The position numbers and the translations under genes were made by a program. Of a DNA stretch of 64,000 nucleotides, positions 26,795 to 34,330 are shown piece by piece (positions within the stretch are counted from its first letter, which is position 1; every line of letters starts with the position of its first letter). Where the stretch lies: positions 2,356,001-2,420,000 of the forward strand of contig OZ244830.1 of the NCBI GenBank assembly GCA_965220425.1. Reading direction: 5' to 3'. Origin of the DNA: Azophilus sp965220425. GTDB taxonomy: Bacteria > Pseudomonadota > Gammaproteobacteria > Pseudomonadales > Azotimanducaceae. Below the pieces are notes generated by a model. The model made no database searches. It was not told where the DNA came from and saw only the letters and a program-made list of their open reading frames with translations.

Positions 26795-27231
26795 AAGCTT
26801 TCGCGGCAGGTTCGCCGCATTGACGTGCAGACAACAAGATCTTCCATGTAACCAGAGGTAATGTTTTAACTCATTGAAAATTAATAATAAATGGTCGTTT
26901 CTGGTTGCCCGTTCACACATTCCTTCACCTTTGGCATGGGGCCGGCCGACTGGGCGACTTCGAGGGCTTTCCCGGAACGCGATGGCACAACCTCGCGGCC
27001 ATTGGCGTGCTGCAAGGACGCCTCGTGCAAAGCGGCCGGTCGAACCTGTGGAGCGTATGGAGCATGCTTTGGCGGTCTCAGCCACAGGTATCGAAGCCCG
27101 CAAGGGCCGAGACTCGGAACGAGGCTCGGTGCGTAGCACGAAAGTCCGGCCCCCGAAGGGGGGTCGCCCCACGAAAAGAACCGGATACGGAATCCTCTGC
27201 GACGAGATACGCCACCGCGAGAGCCAGGCTG
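26795..27231. other. Intergenic region between convergent Uma2-like and TIR genes
   Basis: A 437-bp gap. Bases 26860-26895 are strikingly AT-rich (ttaataataaatgg) against a GC-rich background, which hints at a foreign junction. Frames up to 223 codons cross it, none with a recognised domain or usable start. Confidence 0.4.
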
Positions 27232-27657
27232 CTACGACGACTCTGACGCCACGTACCCGATCCCCCAGATCCGCAGCAGGTCGCGACAGCCCTGATCGAA
27301 GCCCCCCCGGAAGTCCACCATCTGCAACGACGCCAGCGTCCAGGACAATTCGTCGTGGTTGCACGACCGGCATAGGATGGGTGCTATCCTCCCATCGAAC
27401 CGGTCCTGCTGAAGCGAGAAGAGCAGTTCCCGCTTCACCCATTTCGATGCCACGGCGTCGGGCGTCAGGACAACGACGAGCCAGTCGCACCGCCGCAATG
27501 CCGCCCCGATCTCGTCGTGCCATTGCTGCGCGCCCCGGATGTTGATGTCGCTGTACCAGACCGGCACGCCGTGTTCCCGGAGCACCTCGGCGAGCCTGGC
27601 CGTGAACGCCCGGTCGGCACTCGAATGCGACAGGAAGACTTCGTCGGGAATGGGCAC
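27232..27657 (-). CDS. TIR-domain protein (TIR only)
   Basis: The 141 residues are one TIR domain: DEVFLSHSSADRAFTARLAE (box 1), VWYSDINIRGAQQWHDEIGAAL with the glutamate position used for NAD cleavage in enzymatic TIRs, CDWLVVVLTPDAVASKWVKREL (box 2-3 region) and a C-terminal LLRIWGIGYV. Nothing else is attached. Bacterial TIR domains commonly make or cleave NAD-derived molecules in anti-phage immunity, or act as effectors; here no sensor domain is fused. It lies 18 bp downstream of a second TIR gene on the same strand, so the two are probably co-transcribed. Confidence 0.85.
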   Translation of the reverse strand: MPIPDEVFLSHSSADRAFTARLAEVLREHGVPVWYSDINIRGAQQWHDEIGAALRRCDWLVVVLTPDAVASKWVKRELLFSLQQDRFDGRIAPILCRSCNHDELSWTLASLQMVDFRGGFDQGCRDLLRIWGIGYVASESS

Positions 27658-27675
27658 CGGCGAACTCGGAGACCC

Positions 27676-28116
27676 TCAGGCGTGGCTGAGGATCGCCTCT
27701 GCGATCGGCTCGACCTTCGGAGACTCGGTCTCGGTGTCGTCCAGCTCGAACCACGGCATGCGCCGCACGATCCATGGGACTTCGGCAGCCGGGAATCGCT
27801 CGAGGCCGCCGACGACGACGGGAATCAGCCGGTTGCTGTAGTTCTTCGCGCCAAGTGCATACTCGATGTTGCGCTTCACGTCTGGCGAACCGACGGCCGC
27901 CGGCGTGAGCAGAACGACCATGGCTTCGGACTCTTCCAAGGCGCGCGCGACCTCGCCCGCCCAGTTCTCACCGGGTAGATGGTCGCGGTCGGGATCGGAC
28001 ACTTCGAGACCGTTCCTCGCTAGCGCCTTGCAGACGCGCTGGGCAAAGGCAGCGTCGTCGTGGGCGTAGCTAATGAAGACCCTCGGCGCGCGTCGGTTTG
28101 AAGGCTCGTTAGTCAT
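27676..28116 (-). CDS. TIR-domain protein (TIR only), upstream partner
   Basis: The 146 residues from ATG 28116 form a second TIR domain: APRVFISYAHDDAAFAQRVCK, GLEVSDPDRDHLPGENWAGEVARAL with a candidate catalytic Glu, SEAMVVLLTPAAVGSPDVKRNIEYAL and a tail of VPWIVRRMPWFELDD. The two TIRs share only the family pattern, so they are not a recent duplication. A longer frame reaches into the neighbouring IS, but residues before MTNEPSNRR are antisense to the transposase. The IS left end is 78 bp upstream, so the promoter may have been displaced or supplied by the IS. Confidence 0.85.
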   Translation of the reverse strand: MTNEPSNRRAPRVFISYAHDDAAFAQRVCKALARNGLEVSDPDRDHLPGENWAGEVARALEESEAMVVLLTPAAVGSPDVKRNIEYALGAKNYSNRLIPVVVGGLERFPAAEVPWIVRRMPWFELDDTETESPKVEPIAEAILSHA

Positions 28117-28193
28117 GGTCGGCAACGTAGCAAATGCGTGGCGGACTGTCACGTCGGGAATCAGGGAAGTGCGACGGAACGCTTGGCGGTGCC

Positions 28194-29348
28194 TGTAGGG
28201 CGCAAAAATGTTATCTGGCAGTGACATTGAGCTTGGGGCGATGCTAAATCGCTGATCTGATTGGAGTAATCGAAAGACGATCAAGATATGATCCGTTTCC
28301 TTGCCTGTTGCCTCACCGCCGCCGTCAAATCCAAGTCGGGTCTGGTGGCTGAGAATCTGTGTCTGCGCCAGCAACTCGTCGTTCTCAAGCGGCGCCAGGC
28401 GCGACCCCGGATTCGCGACGCGGACCGTCGATTCTGGGTTCTGGTCTGCTGCTGGTTCTCGAATTGGCGTGACCATCTCATCATCGTCAAGCCGGATACG
28501 GTCATCCGATGGCACCGCATCGGTTGGAAGGCCCATTGGCAACGGCGGTCTCGACGCCCCGGTAAAGCGGGCCGCAAACCGACCGACCCCGAAACCCGAC
28601 GACTCATTCGCCGCATGGCTCAAGAGAACCCGCTGTGGGGACAGCGCAGAATTCAGGCGGAACTGGCGCGCCTGGGCATTCGAATCTGCGTACGTATCGT
28701 CGCCAAATACATGCGACGTCGCTACGGCGGAACGCCTTCACCAGGCTGGCGGCAGTTCCTGGCCCAACACGGCTTCGAGATCTGGGCCTGCGACCTCTTG
28801 ACGGTTCAGACGCTTTGGTTTCGCTCGCTCTTCGTCTTCTTCGTCATCCACCACGGTACTCGACAGATTGTGCACGCACGGGTTACCGCGCGTCCGAACG
28901 CGCAATGGCTGGCCCAGCAGATGGTCCAAGCTTGCGGGCCAGATACGGCAGCGCCCCGTTTCTTGATCCACGACCGTGATCGTTGTTTCGGCACCGATTC
29001 CGATCGACGCGTCGCTTCATTGGGAATCCGACAGGTCCGAACGCCCGCCAAGGCGCCGAAGGCCAACGCCATCGCGGAGCGCTGGGTACGCAGCATCCGC
29101 AACGACTGTCTGGATCACCGCCTGATATTCGGCCGCCGACACCTGCAGCGTACCGTTCACGACTACGCGGACTATTACGATCGATGGCGCCCTCACCGGA
29201 GCCTGGGCCAGCGAACGCCTTGCCGTGCTCCCTGGGAGCCTCGGCTAGCGCCGGGCAATCCACTTACGGGCAATCCGATCCTCGGTGGCTTACACCATGT
29301 GTATCATTGGGCCGCTGAACAGCGCGGATGAGATTTTTGCGCCCCACA
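28194..29348 (+). mobile_element. Complete IS with integrase-core transposase
   Basis: About 1155 bp. Left terminus 28194-28215 (tgtagggcgcaaaaatg) pairs imperfectly with the reverse complement of 29327-29348 (tgtggggcgcaaaaatc); the match may extend two bases outward. A deleted second copy lies inverted at 30507-31175. No clear target duplication is visible. Confidence 0.85.
28288..29331 (+). CDS. IS transposase, integrase-core family (347 aa)
   Basis: Complete transposase. The N-terminal third (LVAENLCLRQQLVVLKRRQ, then PDTVIRWHRIGWKAHWQRR) is the helix-turn-helix/HTH-like region; ENPLWGQRRIQAELARLGI is conserved in integrase-core transposases. The DDE triad lies in IWACDLLTVQT, FLIHDRDRCFG and KANAIAERWVRSIRNDC, with 35 residues between the second Asp and the Glu or close to it. 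The stop falls in the right terminal repeat. Frame is intact, so the element may be active and could have mobilised the deleted copy. Confidence 0.9.
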   Translation: MIRFLACCLTAAVKSKSGLVAENLCLRQQLVVLKRRQARPRIRDADRRFWVLVCCWFSNWRDHLIIVKPDTVIRWHRIGWKAHWQRRSRRPGKAGRKPTDPETRRLIRRMAQENPLWGQRRIQAELARLGIRICVRIVAKYMRRRYGGTPSPGWRQFLAQHGFEIWACDLLTVQTLWFRSLFVFFVIHHGTRQIVHARVTARPNAQWLAQQMVQACGPDTAAPRFLIHDRDRCFGTDSDRRVASLGIRQVRTPAKAPKANAIAERWVRSIRNDCLDHRLIFGRRHLQRTVHDYADYYDRWRPHRSLGQRTPCRAPWEPRLAPGNPLTGNPILGGLHHVYHWAAEQRG

Positions 29349-29481
29349 GGTGTGGCTGGACTCGATGGATCGGGCGGACGTGTCCGGGGCGCCCGGGCTC
29401 CGTACCTCGAGGGACTTCGTGTGAACGATCGCGCTGGCTGGCCGGAGGTCGTGTCCGCGTGGTCGGACGAGGGCCGGCCGG

Positions 29482-29907
29482 TTAGGCGGCGGGCGGCTGC
29501 CCGAGCGGTTCCACGAGGTTGTCCCAGGGTGAGTTGCGGATGCGCCTGACGAGTGCGGCGTCGGCGGTCACGAGCGGCGATGCGTCGCGTGCCGCGAGAG
29601 CGACGTAGAAGCAGTCGTAGACGGGGAGGTTCAGCTGACGCGCGATGCGGAAGGCCGCCTCGCGCAACTGCGCGCAGGGGGTCAGCGCGGCGAACCAGGC
29701 CGGGAGGGCGGCAACGAGCGCCTCGGCCTGGGCGAGGGGCACGGATCCGGTCGTAGCCCTGCGCCAGGCGACGTTGGCACATTCGGCGACGATCAGGTCC
29801 GGTGCGAGAAGCGTCGTGTCGGCTGCGGCAAGCGCACGCGCCTCGGCCGACAGGTTCTCTTCGAAGAACCACTTGCACGCAACACTCGCGTCGATGACCC
29901 GGTTCAT
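29482..29907 (-). CDS. PIN-domain toxin (VapC family)
   Basis: A 141-residue PIN ribonuclease. The acidic set is Asp in MNRVIDASVACKWFF, Glu in LIVAECANVAWR, Asp in YDCFYVALA and Asp in LVTADAALVRRI, the usual four-residue Mg site. VapC toxins cut tRNA or rRNA to stop translation. The start overlaps the antitoxin stop by four bases, the standard antitoxin-first order. The gene lies between two inverted copies of the same IS. Confidence 0.88.
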   Translation of the reverse strand: MNRVIDASVACKWFFEENLSAEARALAAADTTLLAPDLIVAECANVAWRRATTGSVPLAQAEALVAALPAWFAALTPCAQLREAAFRIARQLNLPVYDCFYVALAARDASPLVTADAALVRRIRNSPWDNLVEPLGQPPAA

Positions 29908-30413
29908 CGGCGATCCCTGTCCTGGCGCACCAGATCCGTGCTGTCGGGCAGGAGACCCGGGGTCATGGCGCGGATCCGGTCGGCGTCGGCTATGAGTTCG
30001 CTCCGGTTGGGCCGCGCCTCGCGCGTGAGGATCGCCCGCAGCTCGGCTTCGAGCGAACGCGCGCCGCGCGCCGCGCGGCGCTTGAGCGCGTCCACGACGC
30101 CAGGGTCGAGGTTGCGCACGACAACCTGGGAAGGGCCGGGGCGTTCGGCTGGCGTGGCGGAGGACACTTTTGAGCAGGTGCGCTGGAAGACCACGGGCTC
30201 GATGCCGGTCGGCGACGGTGCGGCGCCGAATCCCGCCTGCATCCACGCACGGGCCTGGGAGTGGGTGCGGTCGTTGCCCCACCAGGACCGGTGCTCGCGG
30301 GCGCTGGCCGGGAGCGGCTCGCCGATGATGCGTTCGATGTCGACGAAGCGGAGCGCGCAGGCATCGCCCGCGTGCTGGCGGAGATGGTCGGCGAGGGGTT
30401 CGTACTTTGGCAT
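29904..30413 (-). CDS. Antitoxin: DUF7662-like domain fused to FitA-type ribbon-helix-helix
   Basis: The 169-residue protein has two parts. Residues 1-65 (MPKYEPLADHLRQHAG, then RIIGEPLPASAREHRSWWGN and QARAWMQAGFG) follow a small domain found alone or fused in restriction-linked proteins, which I assign to the DUF7662 type. Residues about 95-135 (SQVVVRNLDPGVVDALKRR, then SLEAELRAIL) are a ribbon-helix-helix DNA-binding module; the tail (ADADRIRAMTP) is the toxin-binding segment expected of FitA/VapB. Typical FitA antitoxins are about 80 residues, so this one carries a whole extra domain. A good AGGAG ribosome-binding site precedes the ATG, and a TGATATCA palindrome at 30447-30454 may be its operator. 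Confidence 0.75.
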   Translation of the reverse strand: MPKYEPLADHLRQHAGDACALRFVDIERIIGEPLPASAREHRSWWGNDRTHSQARAWMQAGFGAAPSPTGIEPVVFQRTCSKVSSATPAERPGPSQVVVRNLDPGVVDALKRRAARGARSLEAELRAILTREARPNRSELIADADRIRAMTPGLLPDSTDLVRQDRDRR

Positions 30414-30506
30414 TTCTTGCTCCTATGGGATTTCATGCGTGTGGGATGATATCAACGTTGTCCCTTGGAGGTAACAGGCCTGCGGACGATGCGCCGTGGG
30501 GGGCGG

Positions 30507-31175
30507 TGTAGGGCGCAAAAATTCCATCCGCCCGTCATGCAGCCCAGTGATACACAGGGTGTAGGCCACCGAGAATCGGTTTTGCCTGTAGTCGTTTACC
30601 GGGCGATTGACGTGGCTCTTGAGATGCACGGTAGGGCGTTTGCTGGCCCAAGCTCCGGTGAGGACGCCATCGATTGTAATAGTCCGCGTAGTCAAGGACC
30701 GATGGCGTTGGCTCTGGGTGCCTTTACCGGTGTTCGGATCTGCCGGATTCCCAATGACGCGACACGACGATCAAATACGGGACCGAAACAGCTGTCTCGA
30801 TCATGGATCAGGAATCGAGGGACGTCCGTCTCCGGCCCGCAAGCTTCTACCATCTGCTGGGCCAGCCAGTGCGCATTCGGATGTGCAGTGAACCGCGCGT
30901 GCACAATCTCTCGAGTGCCGTGGTGGATAACGAAAAAGACAAAAAGGGTGCGGAACCAAAGAGTCTGAACCGTTAACAGGTCGCAGGCCCAGGTCTCGAA
31001 GCTGTTCTGGGTCAGGAACTGCCGCCAGCCGCGATTTGGATTTGACGGCAGCGGCGAGGAGGCAGGCAAGACAACGGATCATCTATTGATCGCCTTTCGA
31101 TCACTCCAATGGCTCAGCGATTTAGTATCGAGCCGTGGCCAATGTCACTGCCGGATGACATTTTTGCGCCCTACA
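30507..31175 (-). mobile_element. Internally deleted inverted copy of the IS at 28194
   Basis: Both ends are kept: 30507 (tgtagggcgcaaaaattcc) and its inverted partner ending at 31175. Length is about 669 bp against 1155 bp for the intact copy, with two internal deletions. It could still be moved in trans by the intact transposase. Its right end is 51 bp before tRNA-Arg. Confidence 0.85.
30536..31082 (-). pseudogene. Remnant transposase of the deleted IS copy
   Basis: From ATG 31082 the frame reads MIRCLACLLAAAVKSKSR, like the intact transposase, then jumps to a segment matching GWRQFLTQN and onwards in another frame (residues about 150-285 of the intact protein), ending after KANAI-like ANAIGP. 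A second deletion removes the catalytic Glu region, and then DYADYYNRWRPHRSLGQ continues to the end. It cannot encode an active enzyme. Confidence 0.85.
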
Positions 31176-31226
31176 GCGCGTCGTTGGACCTGCTCCCGGT
31201 TTTAAGAGTAGTATCCGCGGCCCACC

Positions 31227-31303
31227 GCACCCGTGGCCAAATTGGATAAGGCACCAGTCTACGAAACTGGGGACTGCTGGTTCGAATCCAGCCGGGTGCG
31301 CCA
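31227..31303 (+). tRNA. tRNA-Arg (anticodon ACG), CCA encoded
   Basis: A complete cloverleaf: acceptor GCACCCG/CGGGTGC, D arm GCC/GGC, anticodon stem CCAGT/ACTGG with loop CTACGAA (anticodon ACG), variable loop GGACT, T stem GCTGG/CCAGC with loop TTCGAAT, discriminator G and encoded CCA. The A34 is normally converted to inosine by TadA to read CGN codons. It sits at the right side of the mobile segment. Confidence 0.97.
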
Positions 31304-31321
31304 TCTCCTCCGTCTGTCCGC

Positions 31322-31355
31322 ACGGCCGGGTTGCGCCGGACGGCCGTTGCTTTTC
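31322..31355 (+). terminator. Candidate intrinsic terminator after tRNA-Arg
   Basis: Stem ACGGCCG (31322-31328) pairs with CGGCCGT (31341-31347) with inner CCGG/CCGG pairing, followed by TGCTTTTCC. The T-run is short but the stem is strong and is 19 bases after the CCA end. Confidence 0.5.
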
Positions 31356-31447
31356 CGGATTTCCGGCACCTGGCGATGCGGTCGTATGTAGCGCCGGCGC
31401 CCATTGGCATCGCGCGGGCCAACGGTCACCCGTTTCGATGCGCGCCT

Positions 31448-32467
31448 TCAGGAGGAGGTACCGTACACCTCGAAGTCGTAGGTTTCCGTATCGATGGCGC
31501 GTTGGGCGGCATCCGCGTACCGATTGCCGGCGATACGGCTGGGCTCGAAGTGTGACGAGAGCGCGTCCACCATCTCCTTGGACAGGGCGACATCGAGACT
31601 GCCGAAGTTCTGCTCGAGATGTTCGATGTTCGTGGTTCCCGGGATGGGAATGACATGGTCGCGCCGGGCCAGGAGCCAGGCCAGGGCCAACTGGGGCAGG
31701 GTGCAGCCGGCCTCATGCGCGGCCCGACGGGCTTCGTCCAGCAGCGCCAGGTTGCGGGCGTAGTTGTCGGCATTGAACCGCGGCATGGTGTTGCGCAGGT
31801 CTCCGGCTTGGAAACCGGATGGGTCGAGGGGCTTGTCCGCGAAAAAGCCGCGCGCCACCGGGCTGAAGGCGACGAAGACGATACCCAGTTCAGCGCAGGT
31901 ATCCAGTACCGCAATCTCCGCGTTGCGTGTCCAAAGGGAATATTCGGACTGAATGGCGGCGACGGGGTGCGTGGCGTGCGCTCTGCGCAGGGTATCCGCC
32001 GACATCTCGGATACGCCGATGTTGCGTATCTTTCCCGCCTGCACCAGGTCTGCCAGCGCGCCGATGGATTCCTCGACGGGCACCTTGCGGTCGAGCCGAT
32101 GCATGTAATACAGGTCGATGACATCGGTGTTAAGCCGCGAGAGGCTCTCGTCGCACTGTGCCTTGACCGCTTCCGGACGGCCATCCAGCCCGCGTTTGCC
32201 GTTGACGAACGCCATTACGCCTTTGCTGGCCAGAAAGAATTCGTCGCGGCGGTGCATGATGGCGGATCCGAGCAGGCGCTCGTTGTTGCCGTCGCCGTAC
32301 AGGGTTGCCGTGTCGAGGAAGTCATAGCCGATATCCAGTGCCCGGTTCAGGAACCTGACCGCATCCGCCCGATCCATGGCCGGCCCGTAGTAGGCGTGGC
32401 TCAGGTTCATGCAGCCGAGGCCAATGGCGTTGACTTCGGAATCTCCGATTCTTCGGCGAATGGACAT
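31448..32467 (-). CDS. Aldo/keto reductase
   Basis: A 339-residue TIM-barrel NADPH oxidoreductase. The catalytic set is Asp and Tyr in YDFLDTATLYG, Lys in FFLASKGV and His in LYYMHRLDRK. The cofactor-binding C-terminus contains AWLLARRDHVIPIPGTTN and LEQNFGSL. It resembles the general-stress, voltage-gated-K-channel beta type branch. Substrate cannot be inferred; no operon partner is evident. The start MSIRRRIGDSEVNAIGLG fits the first strand of the barrel. Confidence 0.9.
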   Translation of the reverse strand: MSIRRRIGDSEVNAIGLGCMNLSHAYYGPAMDRADAVRFLNRALDIGYDFLDTATLYGDGNNERLLGSAIMHRRDEFFLASKGVMAFVNGKRGLDGRPEAVKAQCDESLSRLNTDVIDLYYMHRLDRKVPVEESIGALADLVQAGKIRNIGVSEMSADTLRRAHATHPVAAIQSEYSLWTRNAEIAVLDTCAELGIVFVAFSPVARGFFADKPLDPSGFQAGDLRNTMPRFNADNYARNLALLDEARRAAHEAGCTLPQLALAWLLARRDHVIPIPGTTNIEHLEQNFGSLDVALSKEMVDALSSHFEPSRIAGNRYADAAQRAIDTETYDFEVYGTSS

Positions 32468-32573
32468 GGATTTGACTTCCGTTGTGTTCCCTCGCGAACC
32501 GCTCAGCGGGAACCGTGCAATAGAACTGTGTCGGCACGCCCGACCGGGGGCGCGTCGGAAAACCGCGGAGGAT

Positions 32574-32894
32574 TCAGGCGCCGGGGGCGCGGTACGGCAC
32601 GCTCTTCCTGACTGCCCCGTCTACGGTCTCTGGCGTCACGACCACGGTTACGGTTACTTCCAGGGCGCCGGCGGCGCTGATGTTCAGCGAGACCGCGGTC
32701 GCCGTCTCGTCGTCCGGGAGTTCCGTGATCAGGAACAGATCCCAGTCTCCGAATGCCTAGAACAGGTCGTGCAGCGTTCCCCCCATTGCCTCGATGGTTT
32801 CCCGCAGGGCTTCCCGCCGACTGCTGCCGCCCTCTTTGAGCAAACCCGTCACGCCGAGCTGGGTGTACTTCGCTCGAAACAGGTATCTGGCCAT
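32574..32894 (-). pseudogene. GYD-domain protein gene with one in-frame TAG
   Basis: Reading from ATG 32894 gives MARYLFRAKYTQLGVTGLL, EGGSSRREALRETIEAMGG and TLHDLF, then TAG at codon 46 (32757-32759), then AFGDWDLFLITELPDDETA and a full normal C-terminus to TGA at 32574. GYD proteins have an aromatic residue (normally Tyr in FYFAFGE-type sequence) at the amber position, so one substitution explains the break. Length is 106 codons, the usual family size. The rest shows no other damage, so the change is recent, or the codon is read through. Confidence 0.72.
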
Positions 32895-33041
32895 GATGGT
32901 CCCTTCAATTGATGCACCCGATGATGAGTGCCCCTGTGGTCGGGGTCAAGGACAGCATGATTCGGCGCGCCCGTTCGGCGTCTTCTCCGCAACGGGCGAT
33001 CCCGAAATCTGGGCGCGGGAGGAATACGGCGAGGAGCGCCG

Positions 33042-33250
33042 CTGATCGCCGAGCAGTCCCACTACCTGGTGGGAGGCCATACGCGCCCGGTGCGCGGGCC
33101 GGAAACGGTGGCCGAAGTGTTGACCGACTACCGGGACGGCATTGCTTCGGGTTTCGAGCAGACGATAGACGGGATGAACAAGGGCATGACGCCCGACCCG
33201 TTGGTCGAGACGGTGACCTTGCCTCCGGAACTGGCGGTCTCGAGCCATCG
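33042..33250 (+). pseudogene. C-terminal fragment of a metallo-beta-lactamase-fold alkyl sulfatase-like protein
   Basis: The frame through 33042 reads LIAEQSHYLVGGHTRPV, then GPETVAEVLTDYRDGIASGF and NKGMTPDPLVETVTLPPEL. The GGHTRPV metal/active-site motif and the dimerisation-type helix that follows match the middle of alkyl/aryl sulfatase-like metallo-hydrolases. No N-terminal metal site is found upstream and the match stops near 33240. It is a remnant. The rest of 32895-33325 shows no gene before the VapBC promoter. Confidence 0.5.
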
Positions 33251-33261
33251 CTCTTTGCCTG

Positions 33262-33307
33262 TTGTCGCAATCGATTGTCGGCGTTATGATAAACATATCT
33301 TATGTTT
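33262..33307 (+). promoter_or_regulatory. Promoter and operator of the vapBC pair
   Basis: TTGTCG (33262-33267) and TATGAT (33285-33290) are 17 bp apart and fit sigma-70. Directly after the -10, 33291-33307 is a perfect 7-bp inverted repeat (aaacatatcttatgttt), placed where the ribbon-helix-helix antitoxin would repress initiation. The region is AT-rich relative to its surroundings. Confidence 0.6.
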
Positions 33308-33325
33308 CTCAAATATACATAATTT

Positions 33326-33580
33326 ATGAAGACTCGAACGACGATCATGTTTGACGATGACACCCGTGTGGCGGCACGAGAACTGGCGCACCGCTATGGC
33401 TGCTCGACCTCGGAAGCGATCCGGCGTGCGGTGCTGCGCCACCGGGAGGCCGTTCTGGGCGTTCCGGACGCGAAGCGAGAGCAACGTGTGAGAACTCTCA
33501 ACCGCCTGTTCGAGCTATTCGAGGGCCACGATGCGGCGGATGAGGTTCGGCGGCTGAAGGAGCAGGACGAGGGATTTTGA
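33326..33580 (+). CDS. Ribbon-helix-helix antitoxin (VapB-like)
   Basis: An 84-residue antitoxin. Residues 2-45 (KTRTTIMFDDDTRVAARELA, then GCSTSEAIRRAVLRHRE) are a CopG/MetJ-type strand-helix-helix DNA-binding dimer module. The charged tail (RTLNRLFELFEGHDAADEV) would wrap the toxin. The stop overlaps the toxin start. An inverted repeat just upstream is the likely autoregulatory site. Confidence 0.82.
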   Translation: MKTRTTIMFDDDTRVAARELAHRYGCSTSEAIRRAVLRHREAVLGVPDAKREQRVRTLNRLFELFEGHDAADEVRRLKEQDEGF

Positions 33581-33981
33581 TGACCGCTCACGTGGATACC
33601 GACTTCCTGGTTTATGCGTTGTCTGTGGCGGGCCCGGAGCGGTGCCGGTTGCTCGCGCTGTCGGACTCCGGCGAGGGAGTCGAGATCAGCGCCGTGGCGT
33701 GGTACGAGTTTTGTCGGGGTCCCCGCACGCCCGAGCAACTCGCGACCGCGCGCTCGTTTTTTCCCGCCGACGGGATCGTGCCGTTTTCTGAACAGCTCGC
33801 AGCCGCTGCGGCCGATGTATTCCGCCAACTCGGTTCTCCGCGCCGGCGGGCGGCGGATATTGCCATCGGTGTGACTGCAGCCCTGCGCGGCGCCCTGCTG
33901 ATCAGTCGCAACGCGAGGGATTTCGCGGGAATTCCGGGGCTTGAGGTGGAGGGTGTGGCGCGTTCGGGTGGTAGTGTCTGA
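33580..33981 (+). CDS. PIN-domain toxin (VapC family)
   Basis: A 133-residue PIN ribonuclease starting at ATG 33580, one base overlapping the antitoxin TGA. Acidic residues: Asp in HVDTDFLVYAL, Glu in VAWYEFCRGP, Asp in RAADIAIGVTA and Asp or Asn in LISRNARDFAGI. The last motif (RNxxDF) is usual in this subgroup. It forms a complete second toxin-antitoxin pair, unrelated in antitoxin type to the pair at 29482-30413. Confidence 0.87.
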   Translation: MTAHVDTDFLVYALSVAGPERCRLLALSDSGEGVEISAVAWYEFCRGPRTPEQLATARSFFPADGIVPFSEQLAAAAADVFRQLGSPRRRAADIAIGVTAALRGALLISRNARDFAGIPGLEVEGVARSGGSV

Positions 33982-34098
33982 CCGTTCAAGTCCGCTCGCA
34001 GTTCGGCTTGTCAGCGTCCAATTGCAGGCCACACCGGTACCACTGACAGCCGGGTTGTGCCAATATTTATAACCTGTGCTACTACTAATGAGACCGGC

Positions 34099-34251
34099 AT
34101 GGCGGAGCCGTCAAGTATCTATGAAATTCAGAGCTATCCGGAGCAGCGCACGCGCGGTTTCAAGGGCGTGTACCTGTCCAGACAGGAAATGCGCACCCGG
34201 CGCTATCACGAACCGATCGACGACTACATCGCGTGGCGGCTGCCGAAATAG
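34099..34251 (+). CDS. Small hypothetical ORF, possibly a gene fragment
   Basis: Fifty residues from ATG 34099 (MAEPSSIYEIQSYPEQRTRG ... IDDYIAWRLPK). No family recognised. The composition is protein-like (aromatic and charged residues mixed, unlike antisense frames), and the abrupt stop after WRLPK suggests a truncated N-terminus of a longer protein. It lies upstream of the ornithine cyclodeaminase-family gene on the same strand. Confidence 0.3.
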   Translation: MAEPSSIYEIQSYPEQRTRGFKGVYLSRQEMRTRRYHEPIDDYIAWRLPK

Positions 34252-34330
34252 CTCGAAGCGCTTGCCGGGCAAATCGTGACGAACGCCCGCTCGATGCGAC
34301 GGATGCCGGCACGATGGATGCGGGGCAGCG

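Noticed and set aside
26874..27545. A 223-codon plus-strand frame
   Set aside because: Its second half is antisense to the TIR gene and its first half has no motif.
31227..31303. tRNA-Arg as the attachment site of an integrative element
   Set aside because: No integrase gene and no direct repeat of the tRNA 3' end was seen; the IS remnant beside it is sufficient explanation.
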